Positions 24,981-33,740 of a stretch of DNA of 64,000 bases are shown piece after piece. Where the stretch lies: NCBI RefSeq assembly GCF_033242365.1, contig NZ_BTHK01000013.1, positions 23,557 through 87,556 of the forward strand, written 5' to 3'. Position numbers and translations under genes: made by a program. Each line of letters starts with the position of its first letter. The first letter of the stretch is position 1. The notes beneath the pieces were generated by a model. The model saw only the letters and a list, made by a program, of their open reading frames with translations. It ran no database searches and had not been told where the DNA came from. This DNA is from Lachnoanaerobaculum sanguinis. GTDB taxonomy: Bacteria > Bacillota > Clostridia > Lachnospirales > Lachnospiraceae.

Positions 24981-26438
24981 AGAGTTCCTCCTTTGTTTTA
25001 TCAAAAATCACACTTCCCATGTCAATTCCAAACTCTCTGGCATAATCAAGAACATCTGCGATTTCCTCGATTTGCTCCTTCCAATCTTTTCCTTGCTCTG
25101 CCGCAATCTGTTTGAATGTTTTTTGCCCGGTATTAAGTGCAATCCTGTTCGCATTTGCTTCCTTTTGCGGATCAATCCACTTTTTAGGAGCTATGATCCA
25201 CGTATGGTCCAGATATTTATCTTTATTTTTCCAAAAATCTTTTATCTGAATATTCCCTGATAACCACAAGGATATAACAAATGTCTCAAATATTTCATCC
25301 ATTACTTCAGTGAGCATTTCCTTTTCTTCTGCATAAGTCATCTCATCCTCTATAATTCCCTGCCTTGTTGAAGAATAATTGCTTTCACTCATATCACGGC
25401 TTGTTGCCTCATAACTGATACCCTGCCCTGCACCGACAAGTCTTTGCTGGAGCTTTATATAGCTTGCAGCATCTGTAGCCTGTCCTGCAGGGTTGACTAC
25501 TTGTATCTCATCTCCTGCATTAAGCTCCTTAATCATTCCGGGTGTTATGGATTTGCCTTGGTAATCATGCAACGATCCTTGACCTACTCCAATTCCTCGT
25601 CCAATCCCTGTAGTTGGTATTGTTTTCTTTATAAATACTGAAAGGCAGGCCGCTATTCTCTCTTTTACTGATACCGCCACCATGAACTCATTTGCATCAC
25701 GAATTCTTGTGATTGTGGGGCTCATATCACTCATTTCTCTTATCTGTGACGGTCTATGCTTTGTATAAAGGAATATAACATCCTTTGCCTCAATATAGAC
25801 AGGCGTTGTCAGTGCCAAATTGTCAACAGGATATTGCCTGATCCAATACCCAGCCGGTCTATTAAACTCATTCAATTCTATTCCGCCAACCACCTTGTTG
25901 CCTATATTTTGTGGAGTCATCTGTGAACTATCCAATTCATCCACCTCAAATGTCTGAAGTTTAAATGGCAAAAAACCATCACTGGTGTATCTCTTTACTA
26001 TAAGGATTCCACCGTCTATTTTTTTCTCTTCATGCACATTCTCATCATCTGAGTAAATGACTGAGTTCCTGTAACATCGCAATTCTGTTTCTTACACCAC
26101 TTTTTCCATGCAGTTTCTATTGAATCATTTAATTCATCACTTCCGGTTTTCGCCTGAAGAATATAACCTCCACCGATTACATTTCTCTTATAAGCTCCAA
26201 TGACAGAATTCATCATATCTGAATTCCGTTCCAGATCTCTTGCCCTCGCCCTGACATTGTCACGGCTATATTTATCTGTATACTCTGCAGATTGATTTAC
26301 CACTCTCCAATTAGCATTCCCTCTTGAGTAGTCACCTGCATCATAGCTCCTCATTTCATAAAGACTCTGCCTCCATGCCTCTCTTTTCGCTCCCCACTCA
26401 GGAGAGATAAAGGATATAATGTTATCCAACCAACTCAC
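24943..26438 (-). CDS. Portal protein (lambda family), requires a -1 shift at an A7 run
   Basis: The N-terminal 140 codons (MSWLDNIISFISPEWGAKREAWRQSLYEMRSYDAGDYSRG...) run into a TAG right after AGA AAA AAA. The -1 frame continues as IDGGILIVKRYTSDG for another 358 codons. Together they give ~498 aa, the normal length for lambda gpB-type portals, and the joined sequence ...MKRKKIDGGILIVKRY fits the family. Bases 26025-26019 (A AAA AAA) form a perfect slippery heptamer. This may therefore be programmed slippage, a real one-base loss in a homopolymer disabling the prophage, or a sequencing error. The portal is the dodecameric DNA channel at the capsid vertex. Confidence 0.85.
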
Positions 26439-26443
26439 ACTTA

Positions 26444-26668
26444 TTACCTCCCACTAAATATCGCAACATAGGTGTCATCCAGCAGGTGATTACCATTCTC
26501 TGATTGAACCTGAGCCATCAAATCATTCTTCATTTTGTATAATAGATTCAAATCAGCTCTTGTCATTTGCCTTGTACCTATCTTGTACGACTGTCCACCG
26601 ACAAGGACTGAGTATATCGCATTATTAACTTCTTCAAGCATTTCATTTGCCGTATAATTGTTATTCAT
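26444..26668 (-). CDS. Head-tail joining protein gpW
   Basis: 74 aa: YTANEMLEEVNNAIYSVLVGGQSYKIGTRQMTRADLNLLYKMKNDLMAQV. The alpha/beta gpW pattern (A-I-x-x-[IL]-x-x-G-x-x-Y ... R-x-[VL]-[TR]-x-A-D-L) is clear. In lambda, gpW plugs the portal to retain packaged DNA. Here it lies between terminase and portal, as in lambda. Confidence 0.9.
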   Translation of the reverse strand: MNNNYTANEMLEEVNNAIYSVLVGGQSYKIGTRQMTRADLNLLYKMKNDLMAQVQSENGNHLLDDTYVAIFSGR

Positions 26669-26685
26669 TGCAAATCTCCTTAACC

Positions 26686-28551
26686 TTAAATATTCCAGTT
26701 CTCATTTGTTCGAATCCATTGTTCTTCAGGAAAGTGCTTTGTATCATCTTGCTTTGTGCTCTTCTCTACATTCTCAACAACATTATCAAGATGCATTGTT
26801 CTCACTCCAAGAATATCCGCTGCACATAGTGCATAAACCTCGCAGTCAAGATAGTGGTTATCAGCATGAGCTGTTTTTGGTCTCCACTCTTGCTTAACTA
26901 CACCTTTCCCATTTTTAACATTAACCTTGTGTTCTGCAGTTACTTGTGTCGCATACTCCATATCACAATTTTTGTACACCATCCATGAACCGGTTCCATT
27001 ATCTTTCCTCATACGTCCTGCAATCATATCCTTATATTTACCGGTATCAACAAGTACAAGGTTCATTCCGTAAGCTTTGCTGTCAGCCTTGTTTACTTTA
27101 GATAATTTATAATGAGTAAGCATATTATTTGAAGCGCCCTTACTTGGTAATGCCCACTCGGAGTTGTTTGCACAGAAATCATATACCCTATCGGTATCAT
27201 TACCTGAATCTATCAATGCGAGTGCAACTACAAGAGGAGTACTGTCAGGCATCTGGTACGACAAATTCATTATTCTTTCCACTTCCTGGAATGAATATGC
27301 TTGGCCATGTGCTATATTTTGACTTGTGAAGAAGTCTCCCCATGCTCTTATGCTCCAATAAAAGCAGTTTTCCTGAACATCCACTCCTGCAGTAAGAACC
27401 TTTGTCCACTCAGGAACAATAAACTCTTCATACTCTGTCTGTCTTTCCATAACGAGATCTGCACTGGTCTTAAGTTTTGTATCCTCCCAAGGCTCTGCCA
27501 GCCAGCTGTTTACAAAGTTTTGCAGCTTCTCGGGATCATCATGACTTTCAAGGAATTCTTTTGCAACCTCAGAGAACCTCACAAAAGGCGAATACAATGT
27601 ATTCATCCAGAATGCAACTTTTCTTGCGAACTTAGTGTTCTCCTTGACAACTCTCCATTCTCCAAGTCTAAGCATATCCGGTTTATCTCTATCTGTTATT
27701 ATGCATCCACATTCTTGGCACACATACGTTGCGAACTCTGCACGGTCTGCATAGCTCATATCCTCACCCTTGGGGAATTGGATTTGTTTCATCTTTAATT
27801 CAATATACTCTCCACAATGTGGACATGGCACAAAGTAATGCTTTTCAATATCAGCATCTTCCATAGCTTTCCATATATGCCCCTCTCTTAAGGTGGGCGT
27901 ACTCGTCAGGAATATTTTTTTATTATGGAATGTTTTTGTTCTCTCTCTTGCAAGAGAAATTGGATCCGCCTCCTTCTTACTTGCACCGGGATACTTATCT
28001 ACCTCATCAAGGAATAAATATCTTATAGCTCTACTTGAAAGACTTGAAGGAGAGTTGGAACCTGCCAACGTTAGATACATGCTGTCAAACTGCAGTTCCA
28101 GTTTTGTTGATTCATTTTCTGAAAACCTACTTTTTAAATTTGGCGATGCTTTTATCATTGGTTGCAATCTTTTGTCTGAAATCGACTCTGCAAGTTTATC
28201 AGTTGGGTACACTATCATTGTAGGAGCAGGGTCCTGTTGTATGATATATCCAACCATGTTCTGCAGGCACTCAGTACCACCTACCTGCGTTGGCTTCACA
28301 TATACAATTTCCTCAGTTTCGTAATTATTAAACTCATCCATGATTCCTTGTAAATATGGAGTATGCTCCGTTCTCCACGGTCCCGGCATAGCGGAGGTTT
28401 TAGCATCCAATATCCTGTACTTATCCGCCCATTGCGTAACGGTTATATTTTCAGGTGGCTTTAAAAATCTCAGTGCTTCTTTCTGATAATTTGTAATCTC
28501 GAATTTACGGAACGGATTTCTTGCCACTCTTTTTCTTTTCCAATTCTTCAT
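26686..28551 (-). CDS. Terminase large subunit (GpA family)
   Basis: 621 aa, full length for the lambda gpA-like terminase family. ATPase: adenine/Walker A region VYVKPTQVGGTECLQN and Walker B YLFLDEVDKYPG with the acidic pair. Nuclease domain: GVDVQENCFYWSIRAWG and LALIDSGNDTDRVYDFC, with further acidic residues near EVYALCAADIL at the C-terminus. It packages DNA and cuts at cos or pac. It overlaps the end of the small subunit gene by 47 bases. Confidence 0.95.
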   Translation of the reverse strand: MKNWKRKRVARNPFRKFEITNYQKEALRFLKPPENITVTQWADKYRILDAKTSAMPGPWRTEHTPYLQGIMDEFNNYETEEIVYVKPTQVGGTECLQNMVGYIIQQDPAPTMIVYPTDKLAESISDKRLQPMIKASPNLKSRFSENESTKLELQFDSMYLTLAGSNSPSSLSSRAIRYLFLDEVDKYPGASKKEADPISLARERTKTFHNKKIFLTSTPTLREGHIWKAMEDADIEKHYFVPCPHCGEYIELKMKQIQFPKGEDMSYADRAEFATYVCQECGCIITDRDKPDMLRLGEWRVVKENTKFARKVAFWMNTLYSPFVRFSEVAKEFLESHDDPEKLQNFVNSWLAEPWEDTKLKTSADLVMERQTEYEEFIVPEWTKVLTAGVDVQENCFYWSIRAWGDFFTSQNIAHGQAYSFQEVERIMNLSYQMPDSTPLVVALALIDSGNDTDRVYDFCANNSEWALPSKGASNNMLTHYKLSKVNKADSKAYGMNLVLVDTGKYKDMIAGRMRKDNGTGSWMVYKNCDMEYATQVTAEHKVNVKNGKGVVKQEWRPKTAHADNHYLDCEVYALCAADILGVRTMHLDNVVENVEKSTKQDDTKHFPEEQWIRTNENWNI

Positions 28552-29065
28552 GGGTACAGCCTGCCACCACGAAGCCGTCCATTAATCTTATTACTTCTGA
28601 ATTCAAATCTTTCTCTACCGCTCTAAGCTCTAAAGGATCACAATGACCAATGATTCTTCCGGTCAGTCTACTCGGCAAAGACAAAGCAAATTTTTTAAAA
28701 GAGGTAAAAAAACGGACATAGTCCATCTTTACCTCTTCGATATCAATATACTTTCCTGATGCTATCTCTGTCTTTAATCTATGCATTTCTCCTTGCGATT
28801 CCTTCAAGGCTATTTCTGCCTGCAGTTTCTGTTCCTTCAGCTCCATTTCTTTTTCCGACTTACTTTTCCCATATGCCTTGTCAGAAAGATATTTTATATA
28901 TCGTTGAATTGTTGGAGCAAGTTCATATCTATTTCCCTCAGAGGTCTTTGTTGTCGCTATTATGCCTTCTTGTGTAAGCTGTTGAACTCTTCTGACTGAT
29001 ACTCCAAAAAGTGTAGCTATGACTTCCACTCTATAAAAGCCACTTTGTTGCTGTTCTTCTGCCAT
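28505..29065 (-). CDS. Terminase small subunit (Nu1-like, winged HTH)
   Basis: 186 aa. N-terminal MerR/Nu1-like helix-turn-helix: YRVEVIATLFGVSVRRVQQLTQEGIIATTKTSEGNRYELAPTIQRYIKYL. A central Lys/Glu coiled coil (SEKEMELKEQKLQAEIALKES) serves for oligomerisation. It recognises the packaging site. Its start overlaps the stop of the upstream methylase (TGATG) and its end overlaps the large subunit. Confidence 0.88.
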   Translation of the reverse strand: MAEEQQQSGFYRVEVIATLFGVSVRRVQQLTQEGIIATTKTSEGNRYELAPTIQRYIKYLSDKAYGKSKSEKEMELKEQKLQAEIALKESQGEMHRLKTEIASGKYIDIEEVKMDYVRFFTSFKKFALSLPSRLTGRIIGHCDPLELRAVEKDLNSEVIRLMDGFVVAGCTHEELEKKKSGKKSVP

Positions 29066-30420
29066 CAGCCATCACCTCCGGATATTTTAACTGCACTCTG
29101 CCCGGTATATTCCTCCCATCTTTTCACAATTACATCGCAGAACTTTTCGTCTAACTCCATTAAGAATGCTGTTCTCCCAAGTTGCTCTGCCGCCATCAAT
29201 GTACTTCCACTTCCGCCAAACAAGTCAAGAACATTCCACCCCGACTTACTTGAGTTACTCATAAGTCTACCAACCAAGGTCACAGGTTTCATTGTTGGAT
29301 GAATATCATTTCTGGCAGGTTTGTTTTCATAAATCACCGATGTCTGGTCTTTATACTTTCTATGTAAATCTTTGATATATGCTACAAGTTCAGCCTTCTT
29401 CATTGCTTCGAAGTCTACATCATCTTCTAAAATAACAGTATCCTGAGTTCTATCATTAATGAAATAGTGCGCTGCACCCTCTTTCCATCCATAAAGACAC
29501 GGCTCATGCCTCCATTGATAATCCTGTCTGCCCAGTACAAATGTGTTTTTCTCCCATATCAAGCACTGCGAAAGCTTCAACCCTGCATCAAGGAATGCCT
29601 GTCTGAATATATGCCCGGTACTCTCAGCATGGAACACATATATAGCTGCACCCTCTCTCATAAATTCATATGCACTTTGATATATTTGAAGCATAAAAGA
29701 ATAAAAACTCTCATTATCCATGTTGTCATTTTTTATTCTGCTATTATTTCTATGTCCCTTCTGAAGATATGTATCCAGCATTTCTGCCTTGTCCCCATAG
29801 TTTACGTTATATGGTGGATCCGTAATAATTAAATCGGCTAATTCACCTTTCATAAGAACTGCTACATCCTCTTGAGATGTAGAGTCTCCACACATTAATC
29901 TGTGACGACCCAATTTCCATACATCACCAAGTTTCGTTTTCGGCTCTGAAATCTGCTCAAGCATTTCGCTCTCGTCAAAGTCATCATCTATTGCTTCAGG
30001 TTCAATTGCAAGTCTATCAACCAAATCCGTTAACTCTTCAGATTCAAATCCGGTTAATGAAATATCATAATCTCCAAGGTCTAAATCAAGCAACAAATCC
30101 TTTAACTTTAACTCATCCCACTCACCGGTTATTTTATTAAGGGCAATATTGAGAGCCTTTTCTCTTTGCTTGTCTAGGCTGACAACTACTACATCCACCT
30201 CTTCATATCCTAAATCTTTTAGGACCGTGCATCTTTGATGTCCACCAATAATAGTGCCATCTTCATTTATAATTATCGGATCTACATATCCGAACTCTTC
30301 TATGCTTCTCTTTATCTTCTGATACTCACTGTCCTCAGGTGTCAATGCCTTCCTCGGATTATAGTCTGCCGCTTTTAAATCAGATAGCTTTCTTCTTTCA
30401 GTAGTTAAGTGTTGATTCAT
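29065..30420 (-). CDS. ParB-domain / DNA methyltransferase fusion
   Basis: 451 aa. Residues ~8-90 are a ParB/Srx-like nuclease domain with the GGHQR motif (IIINEDGTIIGGHQRCTVLKDLGY). Then comes a beta-class amino-methyltransferase: CGDST, ITDPPYNVNYG (motif IV, DPPY), and near the end HPTMKPVTLVGRLM and DLFGGSGSTLMAAEQLGR (motif I, FxGxG). It would methylate adenine-N6 or cytosine-N4. The ParB domain may guide DNA contact. It sits beside a related methylase with the same VW-x-LGRHRLMCGDST block, suggesting duplication. No restriction partner is present, so it is probably anti-restriction or packaging-related. Confidence 0.92.
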   Translation of the reverse strand: MNQHLTTERRKLSDLKAADYNPRKALTPEDSEYQKIKRSIEEFGYVDPIIINEDGTIIGGHQRCTVLKDLGYEEVDVVVVSLDKQREKALNIALNKITGEWDELKLKDLLLDLDLGDYDISLTGFESEELTDLVDRLAIEPEAIDDDFDESEMLEQISEPKTKLGDVWKLGRHRLMCGDSTSQEDVAVLMKGELADLIITDPPYNVNYGDKAEMLDTYLQKGHRNNSRIKNDNMDNESFYSFMLQIYQSAYEFMREGAAIYVFHAESTGHIFRQAFLDAGLKLSQCLIWEKNTFVLGRQDYQWRHEPCLYGWKEGAAHYFINDRTQDTVILEDDVDFEAMKKAELVAYIKDLHRKYKDQTSVIYENKPARNDIHPTMKPVTLVGRLMSNSSKSGWNVLDLFGGSGSTLMAAEQLGRTAFLMELDEKFCDVIVKRWEEYTGQSAVKISGGDG

Positions 30421-30429
30421 TTTACTCTC

Positions 30430-31146
30430 CTATGCCTCCTCTCTTATTGCTTTTTGTTTTGTAAAAAGCTCCCATCTATTAATTATGCCTTCGCAATACT
30501 TTTCATCTAATTCCATCATGTAACAAGTTCTTTTAGTTTGCTCTGACGCTATGAGAGTAGTTCCACTCCCTCCAAATAAATCCAATATCAAATCACCTTC
30601 ATTTGTAGTCTGAAGAATCGCTTGTCTTGCCAATGATTTTGGCTTTTGAGTCGGATGTATATATTGTCCAGCCTCATCCGGAGTGTGCTTCCAAACAGAA
30701 CCTGTTCTTTTTCCCACAATTTCCCTTCCTTGATTTGCAACCAAAGCCACTTCATAGTCAGTGCTGAATGTATGCTTTAAGTCACCCATCCCACCTCTTG
30801 CTTTATACCAAATAATCATATTTGTTATATCAAGATGCTTAGTGAATTCTGGTATCCATAAATGCAAGACTCTCCATGTCGTAAACACAAATACAAACCC
30901 ATTACAAAATTTGGGAATAAATTCAATAAAAGGAAGTATTACATCATCATTTTGTATTACCTGAAACTTTTCACTTTTAGTTCGTTGGTTACTTTGGAAA
31001 CTTATACCATATGGCGGATCTGTAAATAACATATCAGCTGTTTTGCCATCCATAAGTCTTTCTATATCATTCACATCTGTGCTATCTCCACACATTAGTC
31101 TGTGACGTCCAAGTCGCCAGACTTCATTCTTTTTCACTTTTAACAT
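30430..31146 (-). CDS. Site-specific DNA methyltransferase (beta class, DPPY)
   Basis: 238 aa from the ATG at 31146, which has AAAGGA six bases upstream. MLKVKKNEVWRLGRHRLMCGDSTD, FTDPPYGISFQ (motif IV), HPTQKPKSLARQAI and DLFGGSGTTLIASEQTKRTCYMMELD (motif I) define an adenine-N6 or cytosine-N4 methylase. It is a compact paralogue of the ParB-fused methylase directly downstream, sharing the LGRHRLMCGDST block. Orphan phage methylases often protect incoming phage DNA from host restriction. Confidence 0.93.
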   Translation of the reverse strand: MLKVKKNEVWRLGRHRLMCGDSTDVNDIERLMDGKTADMLFTDPPYGISFQSNQRTKSEKFQVIQNDDVILPFIEFIPKFCNGFVFVFTTWRVLHLWIPEFTKHLDITNMIIWYKARGGMGDLKHTFSTDYEVALVANQGREIVGKRTGSVWKHTPDEAGQYIHPTQKPKSLARQAILQTTNEGDLILDLFGGSGTTLIASEQTKRTCYMMELDEKYCEGIINRWELFTKQKAIREEA

Positions 31147-31188
31147 GCTTAGTCCTTTGGGTTCGTAACGAAATGTAAAAAATATTTT

Positions 31189-31262
31189 CATTTTTTTGGG
31201 GGAATGGACTGCGCTGTTTTCCGCCCCGCATGCCCCACCCCCTCAGGTAGTACCTACCATTT
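31189..31262. other. GC-rich patch, candidate cos/packaging site
   Basis: A short run of G and C blocks (GGGGGTGGGGCATGCGGGGCGG on one strand, in pieces) stands out sharply in AT-rich surroundings, flanked on both sides by T7 or A7 runs. It includes the dyad GGTAG-gta-CTACC. It lies upstream of the methylase-terminase block, where a cohesive-end site is expected in lambda-like phages. Identification is by position and composition only. Confidence 0.4.
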
Positions 31263-31288
31263 TTTTGATGCATTCAGTATTTTGTATT

Positions 31289-31335
31289 AAAAAAGGACAT
31301 AGCACAGGTCTCCATCGACCTTATGCTATATCCCT
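31289..31335 (-). terminator. Intrinsic terminator after the membrane-anchored gene
   Basis: GGATATAGCA pairs with TGCTATGTCC and an inner AGGTC/GACCT extends the helix; on the minus strand a TTTTTT run follows. It ends the early/middle transcript before the methylase-terminase late block. Confidence 0.85.
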
Positions 31336-31397
31336 TTCGTTATACTCCATGCTACTATAATAACACATATAAAAGTCTATTTGTGTCTACTCTTTAG

Positions 31398-31922
31398 TCA
31401 CTCTACCTTGTCTATCGCACCTGTCTCTTTGTCCACATTGTACTCTGCGTACTTCTCTCCTGTGAACAGTTTCTTTGCATCCTGCTCTTCTCCGTCTATG
31501 TGTTCATATATCCTTACATTTATTTTATCACCCACACTTGTCACACAGGCTGTTGTATTAAGCGTGTAATTTACTATTGCATGTACTTCCTGATCACTCT
31601 TAAAATACATTTTATAATAATCAAGTACATACTCTTCCACTGATTTCTCTCCGGTAACCTTCGCAAGTCTCGCATTGCCTGTTGCATCGTTTTTCACGTT
31701 GTCAGAAAATATTACATCCACCCCATCGATTGTCGCTGACTTCCCTGTTGTTTCAGTTTCTTTTTCTGAGCTGTCGGAAATGGTTAACGACTCCACCGTC
31801 TCCTTTTTATCATTTGCAGGCTTATCATCTCCTGCAGGCTTCTTTGCCATTATCCCTATAATACATATAACAATAATAGCAATTAAAATTACAGCCATCA
31901 CGTTTCTCCTTTTTTGATTCAT
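31398..31922 (-). CDS. Membrane-anchored extracellular protein of unknown function (possible moron)
   Basis: 174 aa from the ATG at 31922 (AAGGAGG upstream). A short basic N-terminus is followed by one hydrophobic helix (VMAVILIAIIVICIIGIM). A Lys/Asp/Thr-rich linker and a ~110-residue extracytoplasmic domain (SATIDGVDVIFSDNVKNDATGNARLAKVTGEKSVEEYVLDYYKMYF...) follow. It has its own strong terminator and sits between the late regulator and the late genes. That isolation suggests a lysogenic-conversion gene acting at the cell surface. No family recognised; the fold might be cystatin-like (beta strands with charged loops), which is speculation. Confidence 0.75.
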   Translation of the reverse strand: MNQKRRNVMAVILIAIIVICIIGIMAKKPAGDDKPANDKKETVESLTISDSSEKETETTGKSATIDGVDVIFSDNVKNDATGNARLAKVTGEKSVEEYVLDYYKMYFKSDQEVHAIVNYTLNTTACVTSVGDKINVRIYEHIDGEEQDAKKLFTGEKYAEYNVDKETGAIDKVE

Positions 31923-31990
31923 ACCATCCTCCTTGTATTGTTGTTGTGACTTCAACAATACCACCCTATGTTCTATAAAGTCAATACACT

Positions 31991-32476
31991 TTACTTGTTA
32001 GACTCTATATACTTTTGGAGAGTTTCCTGAACCTTAACACACCCAAGTAGCATATCAATCCCTGCATTATAATAGTTATGGCAAGAAGCTTTTGAATAGC
32101 TCATTCTTGCAATTATAAATTTCCAGGGTAAGCAATCTATATGTCTATACTCAAGCACACTCCTCTCCACAGAGTCAATCGGTAGGAAGTCCATTACTTC
32201 CATCACAGCAAGCATTGCCCTCTGAACTTCCACCTGTTGCTTCATAATCCTATCTTCAATCTCTAATGCTCTGACTACATAGTCCTCAGTCTTTGATGTT
32301 GTGCATCCTGATTGGCCTCCAGGCATAGGTGAATAATTTATCCCCTTTGCTTCCACCATCTCTTCCCTGAAATTTTTTAATCTAACTTCCAGCTGTTTTC
32401 TTTTAAGCTTAGCCTTATAATATTGCTCTAGATACTTCTTCATAGCAACAATCAACTCTTTGCTATCAGTTTGCAT
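31991..32476 (-). CDS. Phage late-gene regulator (ArpU/sigma-70 region 4-like)
   Basis: 161 aa. N-terminal helical region (YLEQYYKAKLKRKQLEVRLKNFREEM), a YSPMPGG segment, then a C-terminal helix-turn-helix: IDSVERSVLEYRHIDCLPWKFIIARMSYSKASCHNYYNAGIDML. This is the architecture of DUF1492/ArpU/RinA-type phage proteins that switch on late transcription. Location just before the packaging genes agrees. Confidence 0.8.
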   Translation of the reverse strand: MQTDSKELIVAMKKYLEQYYKAKLKRKQLEVRLKNFREEMVEAKGINYSPMPGGQSGCTTSKTEDYVVRALEIEDRIMKQQVEVQRAMLAVMEVMDFLPIDSVERSVLEYRHIDCLPWKFIIARMSYSKASCHNYYNAGIDMLLGCVKVQETLQKYIESNK

Positions 32477-32696
32477 TAGACACTCCTTTATTGCAAAATC
32501 TTTTCCTCAGCATACACTCTGTACACATTCCTACATACTTCAAATCCCTTAGCACTCTTGCCTGAGGAGTTTCAAAACATTTGCACCCACATACCGGACA
32601 TTGGGTTAACTTCCAGCCTTTCTTACCTACTGCCTGCAGTCCAATATTTTTAAGTAGTGGCATAGAATAAATTTTATTTTCTTCTTTTTGCTCCAT
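32466..32696 (-). CDS. Small zinc-ribbon phage protein
   Basis: 76 aa from the ATG at 32696 (AGGAG six bases upstream). Two cysteine knuckles, CPVCGCKC and CTECMLRKRFC, suggest one zinc site. It is a common type of small early phage gene, with role unknown. It overlaps the starts and stops of both neighbours. Confidence 0.7.
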   Translation of the reverse strand: MEQKEENKIYSMPLLKNIGLQAVGKKGWKLTQCPVCGCKCFETPQARVLRDLKYVGMCTECMLRKRFCNKGVSNAN

Positions 32697-33177
32697 CAAA
32701 CACTCCTTTGATTTCATCTTTTAAAATCTCAGCCACTTCCTTTTCCGAAGTGACTACATATGCTTTCGCTCCTGCCTTGTTAAGCAAATCAATTGTTTCT
32801 TTTTGGATCTTACTTAGTTTTCCAATAAAAGGCCTCTTCACTTCAAACCCGTAATATTTGCCATTCACTATGCAAGTAATATCCGGGATTCCCTGCCTTG
32901 AATATGGGCCTGCTGCTTCTTTCCAGATAACTGCATCAGGAATATTCTTACAGATCCATTCCATTATCTTTTTTTGGAAATACGGTTCTTTTGGCATGTG
33001 TTCTCTAATAAAAACTTCTGCCTCGTAGTTGTTCTTTATTTTTTCATATCTTTGCTTCACATATGCTACAAGCTCATCATAAGTTTTAAACTTTGTATAA
33101 TCAATTTTTCCACGGGTATGGTATATACCCCCTACCGCAATATCAGCAGTAGGATCCTTGTATCCTTCACTGTTCAT
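32674..33177 (-). CDS. VRR-NUC domain nuclease
   Basis: 167 aa if read from the ATG at 33177; a start ten codons earlier is possible. The core IPDITCIVNGKYYGFEVKRPFIGKLSKIQKETIDLLNKAGAKAYVV is the PD-(D/E)xK VRR-NUC fold with catalytic D and ExK. Related phage proteins cut branched DNA or help recombination and packaging. N-terminal MNSEGYKDPTADIAVGG is typical of phage VRR-NUC genes. It overlaps a 57-aa gene upstream. Confidence 0.88.
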   Translation of the reverse strand: MNSEGYKDPTADIAVGGIYHTRGKIDYTKFKTYDELVAYVKQRYEKIKNNYEAEVFIREHMPKEPYFQKKIMEWICKNIPDAVIWKEAAGPYSRQGIPDITCIVNGKYYGFEVKRPFIGKLSKIQKETIDLLNKAGAKAYVVTSEKEVAEILKDEIKGVFDGAKRRK

Positions 33178-33340
33178 TACTGCCACCACTCCTTTTATGT
33201 TTGGCATATTCTATAACCAAAACAGTCCTTAACTTTTTTAGTGAATCTTTTTCTAATACCATACGTGTCCAAGGTGAATGCCTATTATCATCTTCCTTGA
33301 CTTTTTCATTAAGCATTTCCAATATTTCCGCCATACTCAT
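33167..33340 (-). CDS. Small phage protein (57 aa)
   Basis: A short reading frame MSMAEILEMLNEKVKEDDNR ... RTVLVIEYAKHKRSGGSNEQ with GAGGAG upstream. Its ATG overlaps the stop of the preceding gene (ATGA) and its 3' end overlaps the VRR-NUC start. Tight coupling on both sides and the exact fit of the frame support a real gene. Predicted helical; no family. Confidence 0.65.
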   Translation of the reverse strand: MSMAEILEMLNEKVKEDDNRHSPWTRMVLEKDSLKKLRTVLVIEYAKHKRSGGSNEQ

Positions 33341-33723
33341 TGTTCTGTCTCCTCTAAGTACTTGCTGTAAATTTCATTGATTCCCTCTTTGACAGCTTTA
33401 GTTAATTCAACCACTTTATCTATATCATATTCTTTAAATATTAAATCACTGCACTGCCTAATAATCCCTTCATCCTTTTTCTTTTCGACAAATTGACTTA
33501 TATCTTCCAGGCATTTATATCCCCTTTCATCTTTAACAATCAGCAAATCTTCTATCAGCATCTCATCTATAAGATCATCTGCTCTTTTCTTTATTTCATT
33601 TTTTAAAGCCATGTATGATTTCTTATATTTTGTAATTAACTCCTCCTTAGAGATATTTGACTCATTCTTCTTAAGTTTTTCTACAAGTCTTTTAAGCTCA
33701 TCAACATGATTTTTTAAATCCAT
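33337..33723 (-). CDS. Helical phage protein of unknown function
   Basis: 128 aa, highly charged and almost all predicted helix (MDLKNHVDELKRLVEKLKKNESNISKEELITKYKKSY...). No motif recognised. It is the first gene after the presumptive origin region and is translationally coupled to the small gene that follows. Confidence 0.7.
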   Translation of the reverse strand: MDLKNHVDELKRLVEKLKKNESNISKEELITKYKKSYMALKNEIKKRADDLIDEMLIEDLLIVKDERGYKCLEDISQFVEKKKDEGIIRQCSDLIFKEYDIDKVVELTKAVKEGINEIYSKYLEETEQ

Positions 33724-33740
33724 CTGCTACTCACCTCTTT

